The notes: generated by a model not told the origin, from the letters alone. A stretch of DNA of 64,000 nucleotides from Rhodococcus ruber (GCF_027270735.1 NZ_JAPWIJ010000016.1:3521-67520), one strand, 5' to 3'; positions 17,064-26,673 are shown, numbered from the stretch's first letter. Translations and numbers: made by a program.

Positions 17064-18191
17064 TCACCGTTGCTCGCTCGGTCGCACCGAGCGAGCGACG
17101 GTGAACTTGCCGTTGCGCCCCATCAGGTCGGTGGGGCCCACGGCGTCCGCCAGCTCGCGCCGGTAGTTCAGGTGAGTGTTGAACACCGTCCACAGTTGTC
17201 CGCCGGGCCGCAGCACTCGACCGGCGGCAGCGAACAGTTTGCTCGCCCCGCCCGTATGCACGGCAGCACCTTCGTGAAACGGCGGATTGCAGACCACCAG
17301 ATCGACCGACTCCGATTCGAAGGTGGACATCGCATCGTCCGCGATCACCGCGATCCGAGTCCCGTTCGCCTCCGCCGTCGCCGCTGCCGACGCAATTGCT
17401 GCAGCCGAACGATCGGTAGCGATCACTTCTAGATCCGGCCTGGTTCGAGCCAGCTCTGCTGCGAGAATTCCTGTGCCGCAGCCCAAGTCGACGGCTGTGC
17501 GAGCACGCGGCAACATCTTCGGAACGAACTCGAGCAGAAACCGCGTTCCGATGTCCAGGCCTGCCCCGGCAAAAACAGCGCCGTGGGCCACGACCGTCAT
17601 GTCGATGTCCGCGAGACGTTTGCTCACCGGATACGTCATACCCGACGCCACCGCCCCGGCCGCGGTGAGCACCCGAGCTTTCTGCCGGCCGCGTCCGGCC
17701 GTGACCGTCGTGAAGGACCGTCGCAGCACGTCGTTCATGGCGGGGGTCATGTGTTTGTCTCGCCCGCCGGCCAGCACCACCACGTCCGCGGTCGCGTGCG
17801 CCGCGATGTGCTCGGCGATCTCGGTGAGCTCGGCCAAACCTCGCGGCAACTGCATCAGTACCGTGCCGACGCCGTCGAGCAGTCCTGCACCGAGCGCGTG
17901 CTGGGTGTACGTACCCGTCATCGACACCCGTGCGGCGTTCAGCTCGAGCGCCCGCACGCCGGTGACGGCGTCCTGATGGACCCGCACATTCGTGAAGCCC
18001 AGCGCCACGGCACCGAGCGTGAGGGCACCGTAACGATCACCGATCACCGCGATCGGTGCCGTCCTGTCGACTCCTGGACGCTCGTCGACGGTATCGAGTA
18101 CGAGACGGTCTGCAGCGTCGACGGAATGGAGGTTGGGTGCCTCCGCATCGGGCTCGCGGCGCAAGGCGTCGAACAGAGTTTCATGGGGCAC
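17064..18191 (-). CDS. RsmC/RlmG-like class I SAM methyltransferase
   Basis: 375 residues, GTG start. Two tandem domains: a degenerate N-terminal methyltransferase-like half (~1-190) and a catalytic half with the SAM loop DLGCGTGILAAE and the catalytic NPPFHEG motif. This motif is found in N2-guanine methyltransferases of 16S (RsmC) and 23S (RlmG) rRNA, so the target is probably rRNA. It is a single gene, convergent with DUF5709. Confidence 0.88.
   Translation of the reverse strand: MPHETLFDALRREPDAEAPNLHSVDAADRLVLDTVDERPGVDRTAPIAVIGDRYGALTLGAVALGFTNVRVHQDAVTGVRALELNAARVSMTGTYTQHALGAGLLDGVGTVLMQLPRGLAELTEIAEHIAAHATADVVVLAGGRDKHMTPAMNDVLRRSFTTVTAGRGRQKARVLTAAGAVASGMTYPVSKRLADIDMTVVAHGAVFAGAGLDIGTRFLLEFVPKMLPRARTAVDLGCGTGILAAELARTRPDLEVIATDRSAAAIASAAATAEANGTRIAVIADDAMSTFESESVDLVVCNPPFHEGAAVHTGGASKLFAAAGRVLRPGGQLWTVFNTHLNYRRELADAVGPTDLMGRNGKFTVARSVRPSEQR
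17065..17103 (+). terminator. Hairpin at the 3' end of DUF5709, inside the methyltransferase C-terminus
   Basis: 17-bp arms 17065-17081 and 17087-17103 with one mismatch and a 5-base loop. It lies within the last codons of the opposite-strand methyltransferase and starts 5 bases after the DUF5709 stop codon. Confidence 0.65.
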
Positions 18192-18304
18192 CCGAGCAGT
18201 ATCCCACCCTGGCAGCTGTGCCCTGACCGGTCGTTTCGGCGGTTCACCGGCCCATTTCCGCGCGGCGAGTGGCTATTGCGGTCGATCAGGGGCATGCTCG
18301 GGGA

Positions 18305-18427
18305 ATGGAACACAAAGACAAGAACGAGGCGCTCTTCAGCCATCCCGACGACGCCTCGACCGATGCGCACGCCGAGACTTCGAAGCCTGCCGTCTACACC
18401 GCCCTCTTCAGCGGCGCGAACGAATAG
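18305..18427 (+). CDS. Possible 40-residue small protein
   Basis: An ATG frame of 41 codons encodes MEHKDKNEALFSHP...YTALFSGANE, hydrophilic, ending 3 bases before the converging peroxiredoxin gene. Only a weak GGGGA is seen upstream. Codon use is GC-rich at third positions in this frame, which favours a real gene. No family recognised. Confidence 0.4.
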   Translation: MEHKDKNEALFSHPDDASTDAHAETSKPAVYTALFSGANE

Positions 18428-18430
18428 CCC

Positions 18431-18955
18431 TCACGACAGGTAGCGCAGGTACTCCAGAGCCTTGGTGGCATGGACATGACCGCGTTCGCTCTGCACCACC
18501 ATCCGCACCACTCGGTGCCGATCTATCACGAATGTCGTCCGCTTCACGGACAGTAACTGCCGCAGGTAACCACGGTGTGCCGCATGCGCCCGTCCGCGTT
18601 CGAGCTCACGAAGCCGCCGCCGCCGGGTGAACCACCCACCTCGCCGCACTCCGAATTGCTCGGCCACCGCGCCGTCGGAATCGGACAGCAACGGAAAGTC
18701 GAAGGATCGCTGCAGAGCGAAATGCTGATTCTTGTCGCGGGTGTCGGTGCTGATCCCGACGCGCTGCGCACCGAATCTGCTGAATTCTGTTCCCAGGTCC
18801 CGGAAATGGCACGCCTCGGCGGTGCAGATGGGGCTGTTGGCCGCAGGATAGAAGAACAGCACCACTGGGCCCGACGCCGTCAGCTCGGAGAGCGCACGGG
18901 ATTCACCAGAATGATCGGGAAGCTCGAAATCCGGGGCCGTCTGTCCGATTCGCAT
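18431..18955 (-). CDS. BCP-type peroxiredoxin
   Basis: 174 residues. Thioredoxin fold with the peroxidatic motif PAANSPICTAEACHFRD; the first Cys is the attacking residue and the second, five later, a likely resolving Cys as in BCP proteins. It reduces hydroperoxides. Oddity: a basic stretch of about 30 residues (GWFTRRRRLRELERGRAHAA and onwards) sits before the usual VKRTTFVIDRHRVV strand, longer than in typical BCP. Confidence 0.9.
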   Translation of the reverse strand: MRIGQTAPDFELPDHSGESRALSELTASGPVVLFFYPAANSPICTAEACHFRDLGTEFSRFGAQRVGISTDTRDKNQHFALQRSFDFPLLSDSDGAVAEQFGVRRGGWFTRRRRLRELERGRAHAAHRGYLRQLLSVKRTTFVIDRHRVVRMVVQSERGHVHATKALEYLRYLS

Positions 18956-18972
18956 GACGCAGAGGCTACCGC

Positions 18973-19740
18973 TCAGTCCTCGACCAATTCGGCGACGAGC
19001 CGTCCGCGCAGATGTTCATCGATACCCAGGTGACTCAGATAGGCCTCGAACGATCCGTGATTGGACGTCACAGACGCCATTCCGCGCTCCAGATAGGACT
19101 CACGGACTCCCAACAACGCCTCCCCCGGCATTTCGGCGTCGTCGATACCCGCCCACGTCCGGCGCACATGGGCGAGCAGCGGCTCCACCGCAGCATTGCT
19201 GACGAGGTAGTCGGCAAGGATCTCGTCCTCACTCACCCCGACCGCCCGCAGCACAGTCGCGACGGTCCACCCGGCCCGATCCTTACCTGCGGCGCAGTGC
19301 ACCAGAACTCCGCCTCGGCCGGCTGCGATGGCCTCGGCCACATGCTTGATGGCGTACGCAGCCCCGTCCAGCACCGGAAACGACGCGTACGCGCGCAGGA
19401 GGTAGTCGACCTGACTCTGTTCTTCGTGGGTCGGGGCCTCGTGCGGAGCGCGCTCACCGCTGTCGTTGTGGAACGGCACCGAGATCGACTGCACGCCGTC
19501 CGGAACTCTGTCGATCCCACTTCGTGCGATCTCGGAGTCACTGCGGAAATCGAACACCGTACGTATCCCGAGATCGACGACGGCGCGTTGTCCGCTCTCG
19601 GTGAGAGCACTCAATTCCGATGCGCGATAGAGCTTTCCAGGCCGAATCTTCGCGCCGCCGGCAGTGCGAAGACCGCCGAGGTCTCGAAAGTTCCAGGCCC
19701 CGTCGAGAGCGAACTGGTTGTGCACACGCGCGTCGGGCAT
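18973..19740 (-). CDS. PtpB-like tyrosine/serine phosphatase
   Basis: 255 residues. The N-terminal NFRDLGGL motif and the catalytic loop VHCAAGKDRAGW (Cys nucleophile, Lys-Asp-Arg) define the atypical PtpB family known from M. tuberculosis and Listeria LipA. These act on phosphotyrosine and, in some members, phosphoinositides. No signal peptide is visible. It stands between the peroxiredoxin and an ABM-domain gene on the same strand. Confidence 0.93.
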   Translation of the reverse strand: MPDARVHNQFALDGAWNFRDLGGLRTAGGAKIRPGKLYRASELSALTESGQRAVVDLGIRTVFDFRSDSEIARSGIDRVPDGVQSISVPFHNDSGERAPHEAPTHEEQSQVDYLLRAYASFPVLDGAAYAIKHVAEAIAAGRGGVLVHCAAGKDRAGWTVATVLRAVGVSEDEILADYLVSNAAVEPLLAHVRRTWAGIDDAEMPGEALLGVRESYLERGMASVTSNHGSFEAYLSHLGIDEHLRGRLVAELVED

Positions 19741-19786
19741 GATCTCGACTGTATAGAAGCGAGGCTGCGTACCAGCGAGGCCGGGC

Positions 19787-20359
19787 TCAGGCGCGCGGTA
19801 CGAGCCACTTCCGCAGCCGGGCGGTGACGAACGGCATCACCACGTAGACCATCAACGGCGTGCACATCATCACCACGACCGCCGTTCGCAGGGCCACGTT
19901 CAACCCCGCCAAATGCGGTGTGAGGACGATGTTGACCAGCAAGCTGACGGCATAGAACGCCACACCGATCGAGATCGCCTGCTTCCACCGGGGCGGCGGG
20001 CCGCCGATCACTCGAACCGCGTCGGTCAGGTGGGACTGCGGCTCGAACCATCCCTCCACGCCGGAAAGACGATGTGTCACAACGTCGTCGGCGATGGGCC
20101 GGCCGCTGCTGAGCCAGCGGCGTCGAGAGTCCGAGTGCAGCCATGCGTCGAGGTTGTCGTGGGTCTCGAACCGGTACACCACGTGGTAGTCGTTGGATCC
20201 GCCGGAACTGCGCAACCAACCACCACCGAGGAAACCAGGGAAAGTGCGGACGAGATCGATACCGCGATCGGTCCATTCGACGAAATCTGCTTCGTATCCC
20301 TCGCGAACGCGCCGTGCGACCGAGGTCGTGACGTGATCGAGCGTGTCCGTCGTGGTCAT
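19787..20359 (-). CDS. Antibiotic-biosynthesis-monooxygenase-like domain with two membrane helices
   Basis: 190 residues from the ATG at 20359, which has AGAGGGGG upstream. The first ~95 residues form a dimeric alpha-beta barrel of the ABM type (VREGYEADFVEW, FPGFLGGGWL, YHVVYRFET). Two hydrophobic helices follow (~123-145 and ~150-172). Proteins of this ABM-plus-TM layout are common in actinobacteria and uncharacterised. It is divergent from the Lrp regulator. Confidence 0.85.
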   Translation of the reverse strand: MTTTDTLDHVTTSVARRVREGYEADFVEWTDRGIDLVRTFPGFLGGGWLRSSGGSNDYHVVYRFETHDNLDAWLHSDSRRRWLSSGRPIADDVVTHRLSGVEGWFEPQSHLTDAVRVIGGPPPRWKQAISIGVAFYAVSLLVNIVLTPHLAGLNVALRTAVVVMMCTPLMVYVVMPFVTARLRKWLVPRA

Positions 20360-20486
20360 GCGGTACCCCCTCTGCACGTGTTCGTCTCGGCTTTCTGTTC
20401 TACACAGAGTGCGGTCCGATGGACCAGCTTTCAAATCAGGGGCTCAAATGTAGATCGATGGCCCTCGAGTGCGCCTGATGTGGCAT

Positions 20487-20500
20487 TCTGTCCATACAGA
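20487..20500. promoter_or_regulatory. Putative Lrp/AsnC operator
   Basis: Inverted repeat TCTGT-N4-ACAGA, 29 bases before the Lrp-type gene. The position suits autoregulation. Confidence 0.4.
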
Positions 20501-20528
20501 CCTCTCGTGAACGACCTGGAGTGGACGG

Positions 20529-21035
20529 ATGGCACAGACCGAGTACGAGCTCGACGACGTGGATCGGCGCATCGTCACCGAGCTGAGCCGAGACGGCCGA
20601 ATGTCCATGCGTGCCTTGGCAGAGGCAACCCATATCTCCCGGGCACACGCCTACGTACGCGTCGACCGCCTCCTCGACGAAGGCGTCATCGAGGGGTTCA
20701 CCGCACGCATCGCCTACGAGAAGGCCGGAGTCGGCGCATCCGCTTACGTGGCACTGTCCATCCGGCAGGATTCGTGGCGCGCCGTCGCCGACGACCTGAG
20801 TACCTTTCCGTTCGTCGAGCACGTCAGCTTGATGGGCGGCGATTTCGATGCGCTCGTTCTGGTCCGCGCTCCCGACACATCGGCGCTGCGACACCTGGTG
20901 CTCGACAAGTTGCAGGGACTCGACGGGATACTGTCGACCCGAACCTGGCTGATCTTCGACGAGGCGGTCGGCCCCGGAGCTCAGTGGACCGCCCAGCCGA
21001 GAATCAACCAGCCGAAGAACGGGAGAACTCGATGA
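20529..21035 (+). CDS. Lrp/AsnC-family transcriptional regulator
   Basis: 168 residues. N-terminal HTH (DDVDRRIVTELSRDGRMSMR, SRAHAYVRVDRLLDEGVI) and C-terminal RAM ligand domain (VEHVSLMGGDFDALVLVRA). The gene overlaps the following flavoenzyme start by 4 bases, so regulator and enzyme are co-translated. It probably senses the amino acid that the flavoenzyme oxidises. Confidence 0.92.
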   Translation: MAQTEYELDDVDRRIVTELSRDGRMSMRALAEATHISRAHAYVRVDRLLDEGVIEGFTARIAYEKAGVGASAYVALSIRQDSWRAVADDLSTFPFVEHVSLMGGDFDALVLVRAPDTSALRHLVLDKLQGLDGILSTRTWLIFDEAVGPGAQWTAQPRINQPKNGRTR

Positions 21036-22177
21036 GCACGTCCGTTCGAGACGCGCCTACCACCGATGTCATTGTTGTCGGCGGCGGAATCGGGGGTGTC
21101 TCGCTCGGATACGAACTCGCGAGCGATCACCGAGTCACCCTGCTCGAACGCGAGGATACCCTGGCCTTCCACACCACCGGACGCTCGGCCGCTCTGTTTC
21201 TGGAAACGTACGGCAACAACACGATTCGCGCTCTGACGACGGCCAGCCGAGACTTCCTGGAGAACCCGCCGGAGCACTTTCGATCCGAACTGCTCGCCCC
21301 GCGCCCCCTGCTGCAGTTCGCGTCCACCGGGCGAGGCGACGCGCTCGAAGCGATGTACGCGGACGTCAGCCGATTGACGCCCGAAGCACAACTGGTCTCG
21401 CCGACCGACGCGCGCACGTTCTTTCCGCCGCTGCGCCCCGAATTGATCGATTGCGCTCTGTACGAGCCGCATTCGATGGAAGTCGACGTGCACGCGCTGC
21501 ATCAGGGGTTCGTGCGAGGGCTGCGCGATCGAGGTGGACGAGTCCACACCGGGGCAGGTGTGACACATCTGCGACGCATCGACGGACTGTGGCACGTGCA
21601 CACCACCGACGGGTCTGTCCACACTGCTCCACTCGTCGTCGACGCCGCGGGCGCATGGGCGGATGTCCTCGGTGCGATGGCGGGTGCCGAGCCTATCGGA
21701 CTCGTGCCCATGCGACGCTCGGTGTTCATGGTGGCCGCACCCGACGACCTCGATACCGCGCACCTGGCGACATTGAGCGACATCGACGAGAAGTTCTACA
21801 TCAAACCCGAAGGCGCACAACTATTGTGCTCGCCTGCGGACGAGACGCCCATCGAGCCGAGTGATGCCCGCCCGGACGAGTTGGAGATCGCCCGAGCATT
21901 CGACGACATTGCCGAGGCGACCACCTTGACGGCCCGGCATGTGCGGTCGTCCTGGGCCGGCCTGCGCAGCTTCGTGCCCGACCGAACTCCGGTCGTCGGA
22001 TTCGATCCGAACATCGAGGGTTTCTTCTGGTGCGCCGGTCAGGGCGGGTACGGAATCCAGACGTGCGCGGCGCTGGCCAGAGTCGGCGCGGCTCTGCTAC
22101 GGCGGCAACCACTTCCGATCGATGTAACCGAGCGCGGACTGCGGGCAGGCGACGTGACTCCGCACCGATTCGGGTGA
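21032..22177 (+). CDS. FAD-dependent D-amino-acid/glycine oxidase-like enzyme
   Basis: 381 residues from the ATG at 21032. The N-terminal dinucleotide fold VIVVGGGIGGVSLGYELA, the DAO-type TTGRSAALFLE, and the C-terminal GFFWCAGQGGYGIQT region complete the FAD site. The family includes D-amino acid dehydrogenases and sarcosine or glycine oxidases. Coupling to an Lrp regulator favours an amino acid substrate. The specificity is not readable. Confidence 0.9.
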   Translation: MSTSVRDAPTTDVIVVGGGIGGVSLGYELASDHRVTLLEREDTLAFHTTGRSAALFLETYGNNTIRALTTASRDFLENPPEHFRSELLAPRPLLQFASTGRGDALEAMYADVSRLTPEAQLVSPTDARTFFPPLRPELIDCALYEPHSMEVDVHALHQGFVRGLRDRGGRVHTGAGVTHLRRIDGLWHVHTTDGSVHTAPLVVDAAGAWADVLGAMAGAEPIGLVPMRRSVFMVAAPDDLDTAHLATLSDIDEKFYIKPEGAQLLCSPADETPIEPSDARPDELEIARAFDDIAEATTLTARHVRSSWAGLRSFVPDRTPVVGFDPNIEGFFWCAGQGGYGIQTCAALARVGAALLRRQPLPIDVTERGLRAGDVTPHRFG

Positions 22178-22244
22178 GAGGCGCTTCGCGCCACGTGCAC
22201 GAGAACTCGACCCCTGCTACGAAGTTCCGCGCACGACGAGAAGC

Positions 22245-22862
22245 TCAGCCGGCGACGACGCGTCGCAGATCGCTCAGCGTGGTTCGGTAGATATCTACCA
22301 GGTCGGCGTCCTGCCCGGCGTCGATGCGCTCGGCCCAGTCGTCGAAGGCGATTCGCATGGCCATCCCGGCCCCCTCGACCAACAACCGCGCATATGAACG
22401 TGATTCGTGATCACCTAGCTTGGCGGCCACCGAATCGGTGACGCGGCACAGCGTCATGGCGTCGGCCGTGAAGGCGGCGGCCCGCAGATGGTCGTCGCGA
22501 CCGATCAACCGCCGGGTACGCAGGAGACGATCCCTGGCCTCGTACGGTGCAGCGGAAAATCGTTCGACGGATCGCTCGTAAAGCGCTTCGATCGCCGTGA
22601 GGGTGATGCCTTCCGGTGCCGTCGATGCCAGCCAGGCGTCGATGTCGAGCTCGAACTCCGGGGCGAGGCCGAGAACCGATTCCTCCTTGGATGCAAAGCT
22701 ACGAAAGAACGTACTCGGCGATACTCCGGCCCGGCGTGCGATCTGGTCGACCGTCGTGGTGGCGCAGCCCTGCGTCTCGAACAGATCGAGCGCAGCACGG
22801 GTGATCTCGAGGAGGGTTTCTCGACGACGTCGCTCGCGCAGATCCGGTACTCGATCGTTCAT
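22245..22862 (-). CDS. TetR-family repressor
   Basis: 205 residues from the ATG at 22862 (GGAGG upstream). HTH region TTVDQIARRAGVSPSTFFRSFASKEESV is standard TetR. It is divergent from a DHA2 exporter, with a 15-bp palindrome between them, the classic local efflux-pump arrangement. The inducer is unknown. Confidence 0.93.
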   Translation of the reverse strand: MNDRVPDLRERRRRETLLEITRAALDLFETQGCATTTVDQIARRAGVSPSTFFRSFASKEESVLGLAPEFELDIDAWLASTAPEGITLTAIEALYERSVERFSAAPYEARDRLLRTRRLIGRDDHLRAAAFTADAMTLCRVTDSVAAKLGDHESRSYARLLVEGAGMAMRIAFDDWAERIDAGQDADLVDIYRTTLSDLRRVVAG

Positions 22863-22924
22863 CGTCCTCCATCCATCGTCGACTCCCCTTCGTCTCGCTG
22901 TCAACATACCAGCAAAGTTCAAGT

Positions 22925-22939
22925 TGACAGTCACTGTCA
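22925..22939. promoter_or_regulatory. Putative TetR operator
   Basis: Perfect 15-bp palindrome with arms TGACAGT and ACTGTCA around a central C. It overlaps a TTGACA hexamer (22924-22929) facing the DHA2 gene, so binding would block that promoter. It is 62 bases upstream of the TetR start codon and 69 upstream of the exporter. Confidence 0.6.
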
Positions 22940-23007
22940 CTATGATTCAAGCTGTCTACATACGAATTGCTCCACACCTTGAACCCATACGCGAAAGTTC
23001 TCGACAC

Positions 23008-24477
23008 ATGACCACATCTGAGACCGACCACAAACCCGACGCGCAACTCGCGCCGGGCAGCAAGTTACTGATCGGCATCCTCGTCATCGCGGCGTTCGTC
23101 ATGATCCTCAACGAAACGATCATGAGCGTGGCGCTGCCCACCCTGATGGTCGACCTCGACATCTCCGCGACGACGGCGCAGTGGCTCACCACCGGATTTC
23201 TGCTGACGATGGCGGTGGTCATTCCCATCACCGGCTTCCTGTTCCAGCGCTTCACTCTGCGTCAGGTGTTCGTGGCGGCCATGACGCTGTTCACTGTCGG
23301 CACTCTGTTCGCTGCCTCCGCTCCGGGATTCGAGCTGCTCCTGCTCGGACGCGTCACCCAGGCCAGCGGCACGGCGATCATGTTGCCGCTGTTGATGACA
23401 ACGGTGCTCACCGTGGTTCCGGCGCACAAGCGCGGCGCGATGATGGGCGTGATCTCCATCGTCATCGCTGTGGCACCCGCGGTCGGTCCGACGATCTCGG
23501 GGATCATCCTCGATTCGCTCGACTGGCGTTGGATGTTCTGGCTCGTCCTTCCCATCGCCCTCATCGCGTTCGCCATCGGGACCACTCTGGTGAAGAACGT
23601 GACCCAGACCAGTCGGCCGTCCTTCGATCCCGTGTCGGTCGTGTTGTCCGCGTTGGCTTTCGGCGGCATCGTCTACGGCCTGAGCAGCCTGGGACATTCG
23701 GCCGAGGAGTCCGTGGTGCCGGTGTGGCTGCCGCTGGTCGTCGGTGCGCTCGCCCTCGTGGTGTTCGTTCTCCGGCAGATCTCGCGTCAGGAGCGCGGCG
23801 GCGCACTTCTGGATATGCGTCCGTTCCGCACTCCCACCTTCAGTATCGGACTCGGCATGATCGCGATTTCGATGATGGCCCTGTTCGGCGCACTGATCCT
23901 GCTACCGATGTATCTGCAGAACGTCCGCGGCCTCGACACTCTCGACACCGGACTGATGCTGCTCCCCGGCGGACTCTTGATGGGTCTGCTGGCCCCGTTC
24001 GTCGGTCGCATCTTCGATCGAATCGGCCCGCGCCCGTTGGTCATTCCCGGTGCCGTCGTGGTGAGCGCTGCACTGTGGTCGATGACCGTGCTCGACGCGC
24101 AGACCGCACTGCCGCTCGTGATCGGTATCCACATGCTGCTCTCGGCGGGTCTGGCTCTCATCATGACGCCGCTCATGACTTCGTCGCTGGGATCACTACC
24201 CACCCAGCTGTACTCGCACGGTAGTGCCATCTTCAGTACGGTTCAGCAGTTGGCCGGTGCTGCAGGTACCGCACTGTTCGTCACCGTGATGTCCAACACC
24301 GCAGCAGCCAGAATCGCCGACGGCGCAACTGCTGTGGGCGGCTCGGAAGCCGGTATCCACACCGCATTCCTCTACGGCGGGGCAGTGTCATTGGTCGCGG
24401 TGGCCGCGTCGTTCTTCATCCGGGCACCGGCACGAACCGATAGCGAGGCACTCGCCCCCGCACAACCGGTTCACTAG
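23008..24477 (+). CDS. DHA2-family (EmrB/QacA) multidrug exporter
   Basis: 489 residues from the ATG at 23008. About 14 hydrophobic segments, motif LNETIMSVALPTLM in TM1 (the D/E signature of DHA2), and antiporter motif C-like GPTISGIILDS. It exports drugs in exchange for protons. It is controlled by the divergent TetR gene. It converges on the fused E1 gene with one base between stop codons, and no terminator is visible. Confidence 0.93.
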   Translation: MTTSETDHKPDAQLAPGSKLLIGILVIAAFVMILNETIMSVALPTLMVDLDISATTAQWLTTGFLLTMAVVIPITGFLFQRFTLRQVFVAAMTLFTVGTLFAASAPGFELLLLGRVTQASGTAIMLPLLMTTVLTVVPAHKRGAMMGVISIVIAVAPAVGPTISGIILDSLDWRWMFWLVLPIALIAFAIGTTLVKNVTQTSRPSFDPVSVVLSALAFGGIVYGLSSLGHSAEESVVPVWLPLVVGALALVVFVLRQISRQERGGALLDMRPFRTPTFSIGLGMIAISMMALFGALILLPMYLQNVRGLDTLDTGLMLLPGGLLMGLLAPFVGRIFDRIGPRPLVIPGAVVVSAALWSMTVLDAQTALPLVIGIHMLLSAGLALIMTPLMTSSLGSLPTQLYSHGSAIFSTVQQLAGAAGTALFVTVMSNTAAARIADGATAVGGSEAGIHTAFLYGGAVSLVAVAASFFIRAPARTDSEALAPAQPVH

Positions 24478-24478
24478 G

Positions 24479-26626
24479 TCACTCGACGTCCATCATCCGC
24501 ATTGCCGCAGCGACGATCTCGTCCTCCGACAGAAGGACGAGATCGGCCGCGCCGCCGAGGGGGACGAACGAATTCTTGCTCGAGACTCGTGCGATGGCAC
24601 CGTCGTAGCCGCCCTCGACGAGAGCGGTCACGACGCCCTCACCCACTCCCCCGTCGTGCCGGGTCTCGTCGGCGATCAGCACTCGATCGAAGCGTGCCAG
24701 CCGGTGCAACAGATCCTCGACCGGCAGGGGCACTATCCAACGGAGGTCCACGACCGTCGCCGCGATCCCGCGTTCGCGTAACCGCGACGCGGCGCGTCGG
24801 CTCATCACCACGCCGTTACCGAACGTGACGATGACCAGATCATCTCCGTCGAGATGGCTTGTGATGGTGCCGAAATCGCCCGATAGATTGTCAGCACAGC
24901 GCAGTGCGCCGTCGCCGTCGAGCAGATCGGTGCGGTGATAGAGCGCAATGGGCTCCAGAAATACGCACACTCGCCCCTCCTCCACAGCCAGTGCCACACA
25001 GGTTCTCAAGAGACCGGCGGCCTCGGCCGCCGAACTCGGAACCGCAACCACGATGCCCGGAATGTCGCGCAGAACAGCGAGAGCATTGTCGTTGTGGAAG
25101 TGCCCGCCGAAACCGCGTTGATACGCCAGACCGGCGATACGCACGACCATCCCGTTGGTGAACTGCGCATCGGAGAAGAACTTGAGCGACGCGGCCTCAC
25201 CGCGCAGCTGATCCTCACCATTGTGCAGGTAGGCCAGATACTGAATCTCGGGTATCGGAACGAAACCAGCGAGCGCAGCACCCAAGGCGGTGCCGAGCAC
25301 GGTCTGCTCGTCGAGCAGAGTGTCGAAAACTCGTGCTGCGCCGAACTTCTTGCGCAAACCCTTCGTGACGCCGTAGACGCCGCCTTTGACGGCCACGTCC
25401 TCGCCGAACACGAGCACGTCCGGTCGTGCCGTCATGATGTCGGTGAGCGTCCTGTTGATCATGGCGGCGAGCGTCAGACCGGGCCCGCCCTGTGCAGGCC
25501 GCAGACTGCTCTCGGCGGCAGCCACGGCGGCCGGTCGCCGATCGGCGAGCGGGGCCATCACCGCCTCGGCAGTCGCCAGTCGCGCCGACGCCCCGGAGCG
25601 CAGGGAGTCGACCATCGCCGCGGCCTCTGCCATCACCGTCTCGTGCATCGCCTGGTAGCGGCCTTCGACGTCGGCGGCGGTCAGGATCCCGGCGTCGACC
25701 AACGCACGAGCGCTGGCCAGCAATGGATCTCGCTCGTAGTCACCGACGATGTCTGCGCTGGAGCGGTAGGCGAGTTCGGCATCCGATCCGGCGTGGCCCA
25801 TCAGCCGCACCGTCTCGAGGTGGAGCACAACCGGACGCCGCCGATTCCGCACCGTAGCAACAGCGGCGTCGACCGTGCGCATCAGCTCGGCCGGGTCGTT
25901 GCCGTCGGCCCGCACGTACTCGATCGACGGGAACCGGCCGAGCGATTGCGCAATCCACCCCCGCGGTGATCGGGTACTGATACCGATCCCGTTGTCCTCG
26001 CAGACGAACAGGATCGGCATCGGAACGGACTGATGCGCACAGTAGGCAGCCGAGTTGAGCGCACCCACCGTCGTCGAATGGTTGGCCGAGGCGTCACCGA
26101 AACTGCACACCACAACTGCGTTTTCGGGCCATGGAGTTCGATGTCGCAGCGCCTTCGCCCGGCCGAGTGCGAAAGCCAGGCCGACCGCGCGCGGAACCTG
26201 GGAACCGATGGTCGACGTCTGCGGGACGATGCCCAGAGCCGGATGCCCGAACACCTTGTGGCGGCCGCCGGACATGGGATCGCGCGTCGAGGCGACCAGA
26301 CTCGCCAGCACGTCCCGGATCGGGTTCGAGGCCGAATACTGTTGTGCGCGTGCAGCATAGAAACCACCGGAGCGGTAGTGCAGCAGTGCCGGGTCGGTGA
26401 CCTCGGTCGCTGCTCCGACGACTGCATTGGCTTCGTGCCCGGACGATCCGATGGTGTAGTAACCGAAGCCCTCGGACTGCAACCAACGGGCCGCGAAGTC
26501 GAGATGCCTGCTGGCAAGCTGCGCATCGAAGTACCGAAGCAGTCGATCCGGATCGGCGACGACGGACCCACCGGGCCGGGCGGAGCGAACCTGCTTCAGG
26601 AAGTACTCGTCGATCGCCTCGGCCAC
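24479..26626 (-). CDS. Fused E1 alpha-beta 2-oxoacid dehydrogenase
   Basis: 715 residues from the GTG at 26626, chosen because CAAGGGTG lies at the right distance; the open frame extends far upstream through the E2 gene. Residues 1-~345 form the E1alpha half, with ThDP-binding FGDASANHSTTVGALN and CEDNGIGIS. Residues ~380-715 form the E1beta half (LVFGEDVAVKGGVYGVTKGL, PEIQYLAYLHN). It decarboxylates a branched-chain or related 2-oxoacid and passes the acyl group to lipoyl-E2. It is the fourth gene of the bkd operon, 47 bases after E2, so this operon has two E1 enzymes for one E2. Confidence 0.9.
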   Translation of the reverse strand: MAEAIDEYFLKQVRSARPGGSVVADPDRLLRYFDAQLASRHLDFAARWLQSEGFGYYTIGSSGHEANAVVGAATEVTDPALLHYRSGGFYAARAQQYSASNPIRDVLASLVASTRDPMSGGRHKVFGHPALGIVPQTSTIGSQVPRAVGLAFALGRAKALRHRTPWPENAVVVCSFGDASANHSTTVGALNSAAYCAHQSVPMPILFVCEDNGIGISTRSPRGWIAQSLGRFPSIEYVRADGNDPAELMRTVDAAVATVRNRRRPVVLHLETVRLMGHAGSDAELAYRSSADIVGDYERDPLLASARALVDAGILTAADVEGRYQAMHETVMAEAAAMVDSLRSGASARLATAEAVMAPLADRRPAAVAAAESSLRPAQGGPGLTLAAMINRTLTDIMTARPDVLVFGEDVAVKGGVYGVTKGLRKKFGAARVFDTLLDEQTVLGTALGAALAGFVPIPEIQYLAYLHNGEDQLRGEAASLKFFSDAQFTNGMVVRIAGLAYQRGFGGHFHNDNALAVLRDIPGIVVAVPSSAAEAAGLLRTCVALAVEEGRVCVFLEPIALYHRTDLLDGDGALRCADNLSGDFGTITSHLDGDDLVIVTFGNGVVMSRRAASRLRERGIAATVVDLRWIVPLPVEDLLHRLARFDRVLIADETRHDGGVGEGVVTALVEGGYDGAIARVSSKNSFVPLGGAADLVLLSEDEIVAAAMRMMDVE

Positions 26627-26673
26627 GCGCGCACCCTTGTTTCCATCGACCTGTGTCCATCGAGCCGCGGAAA

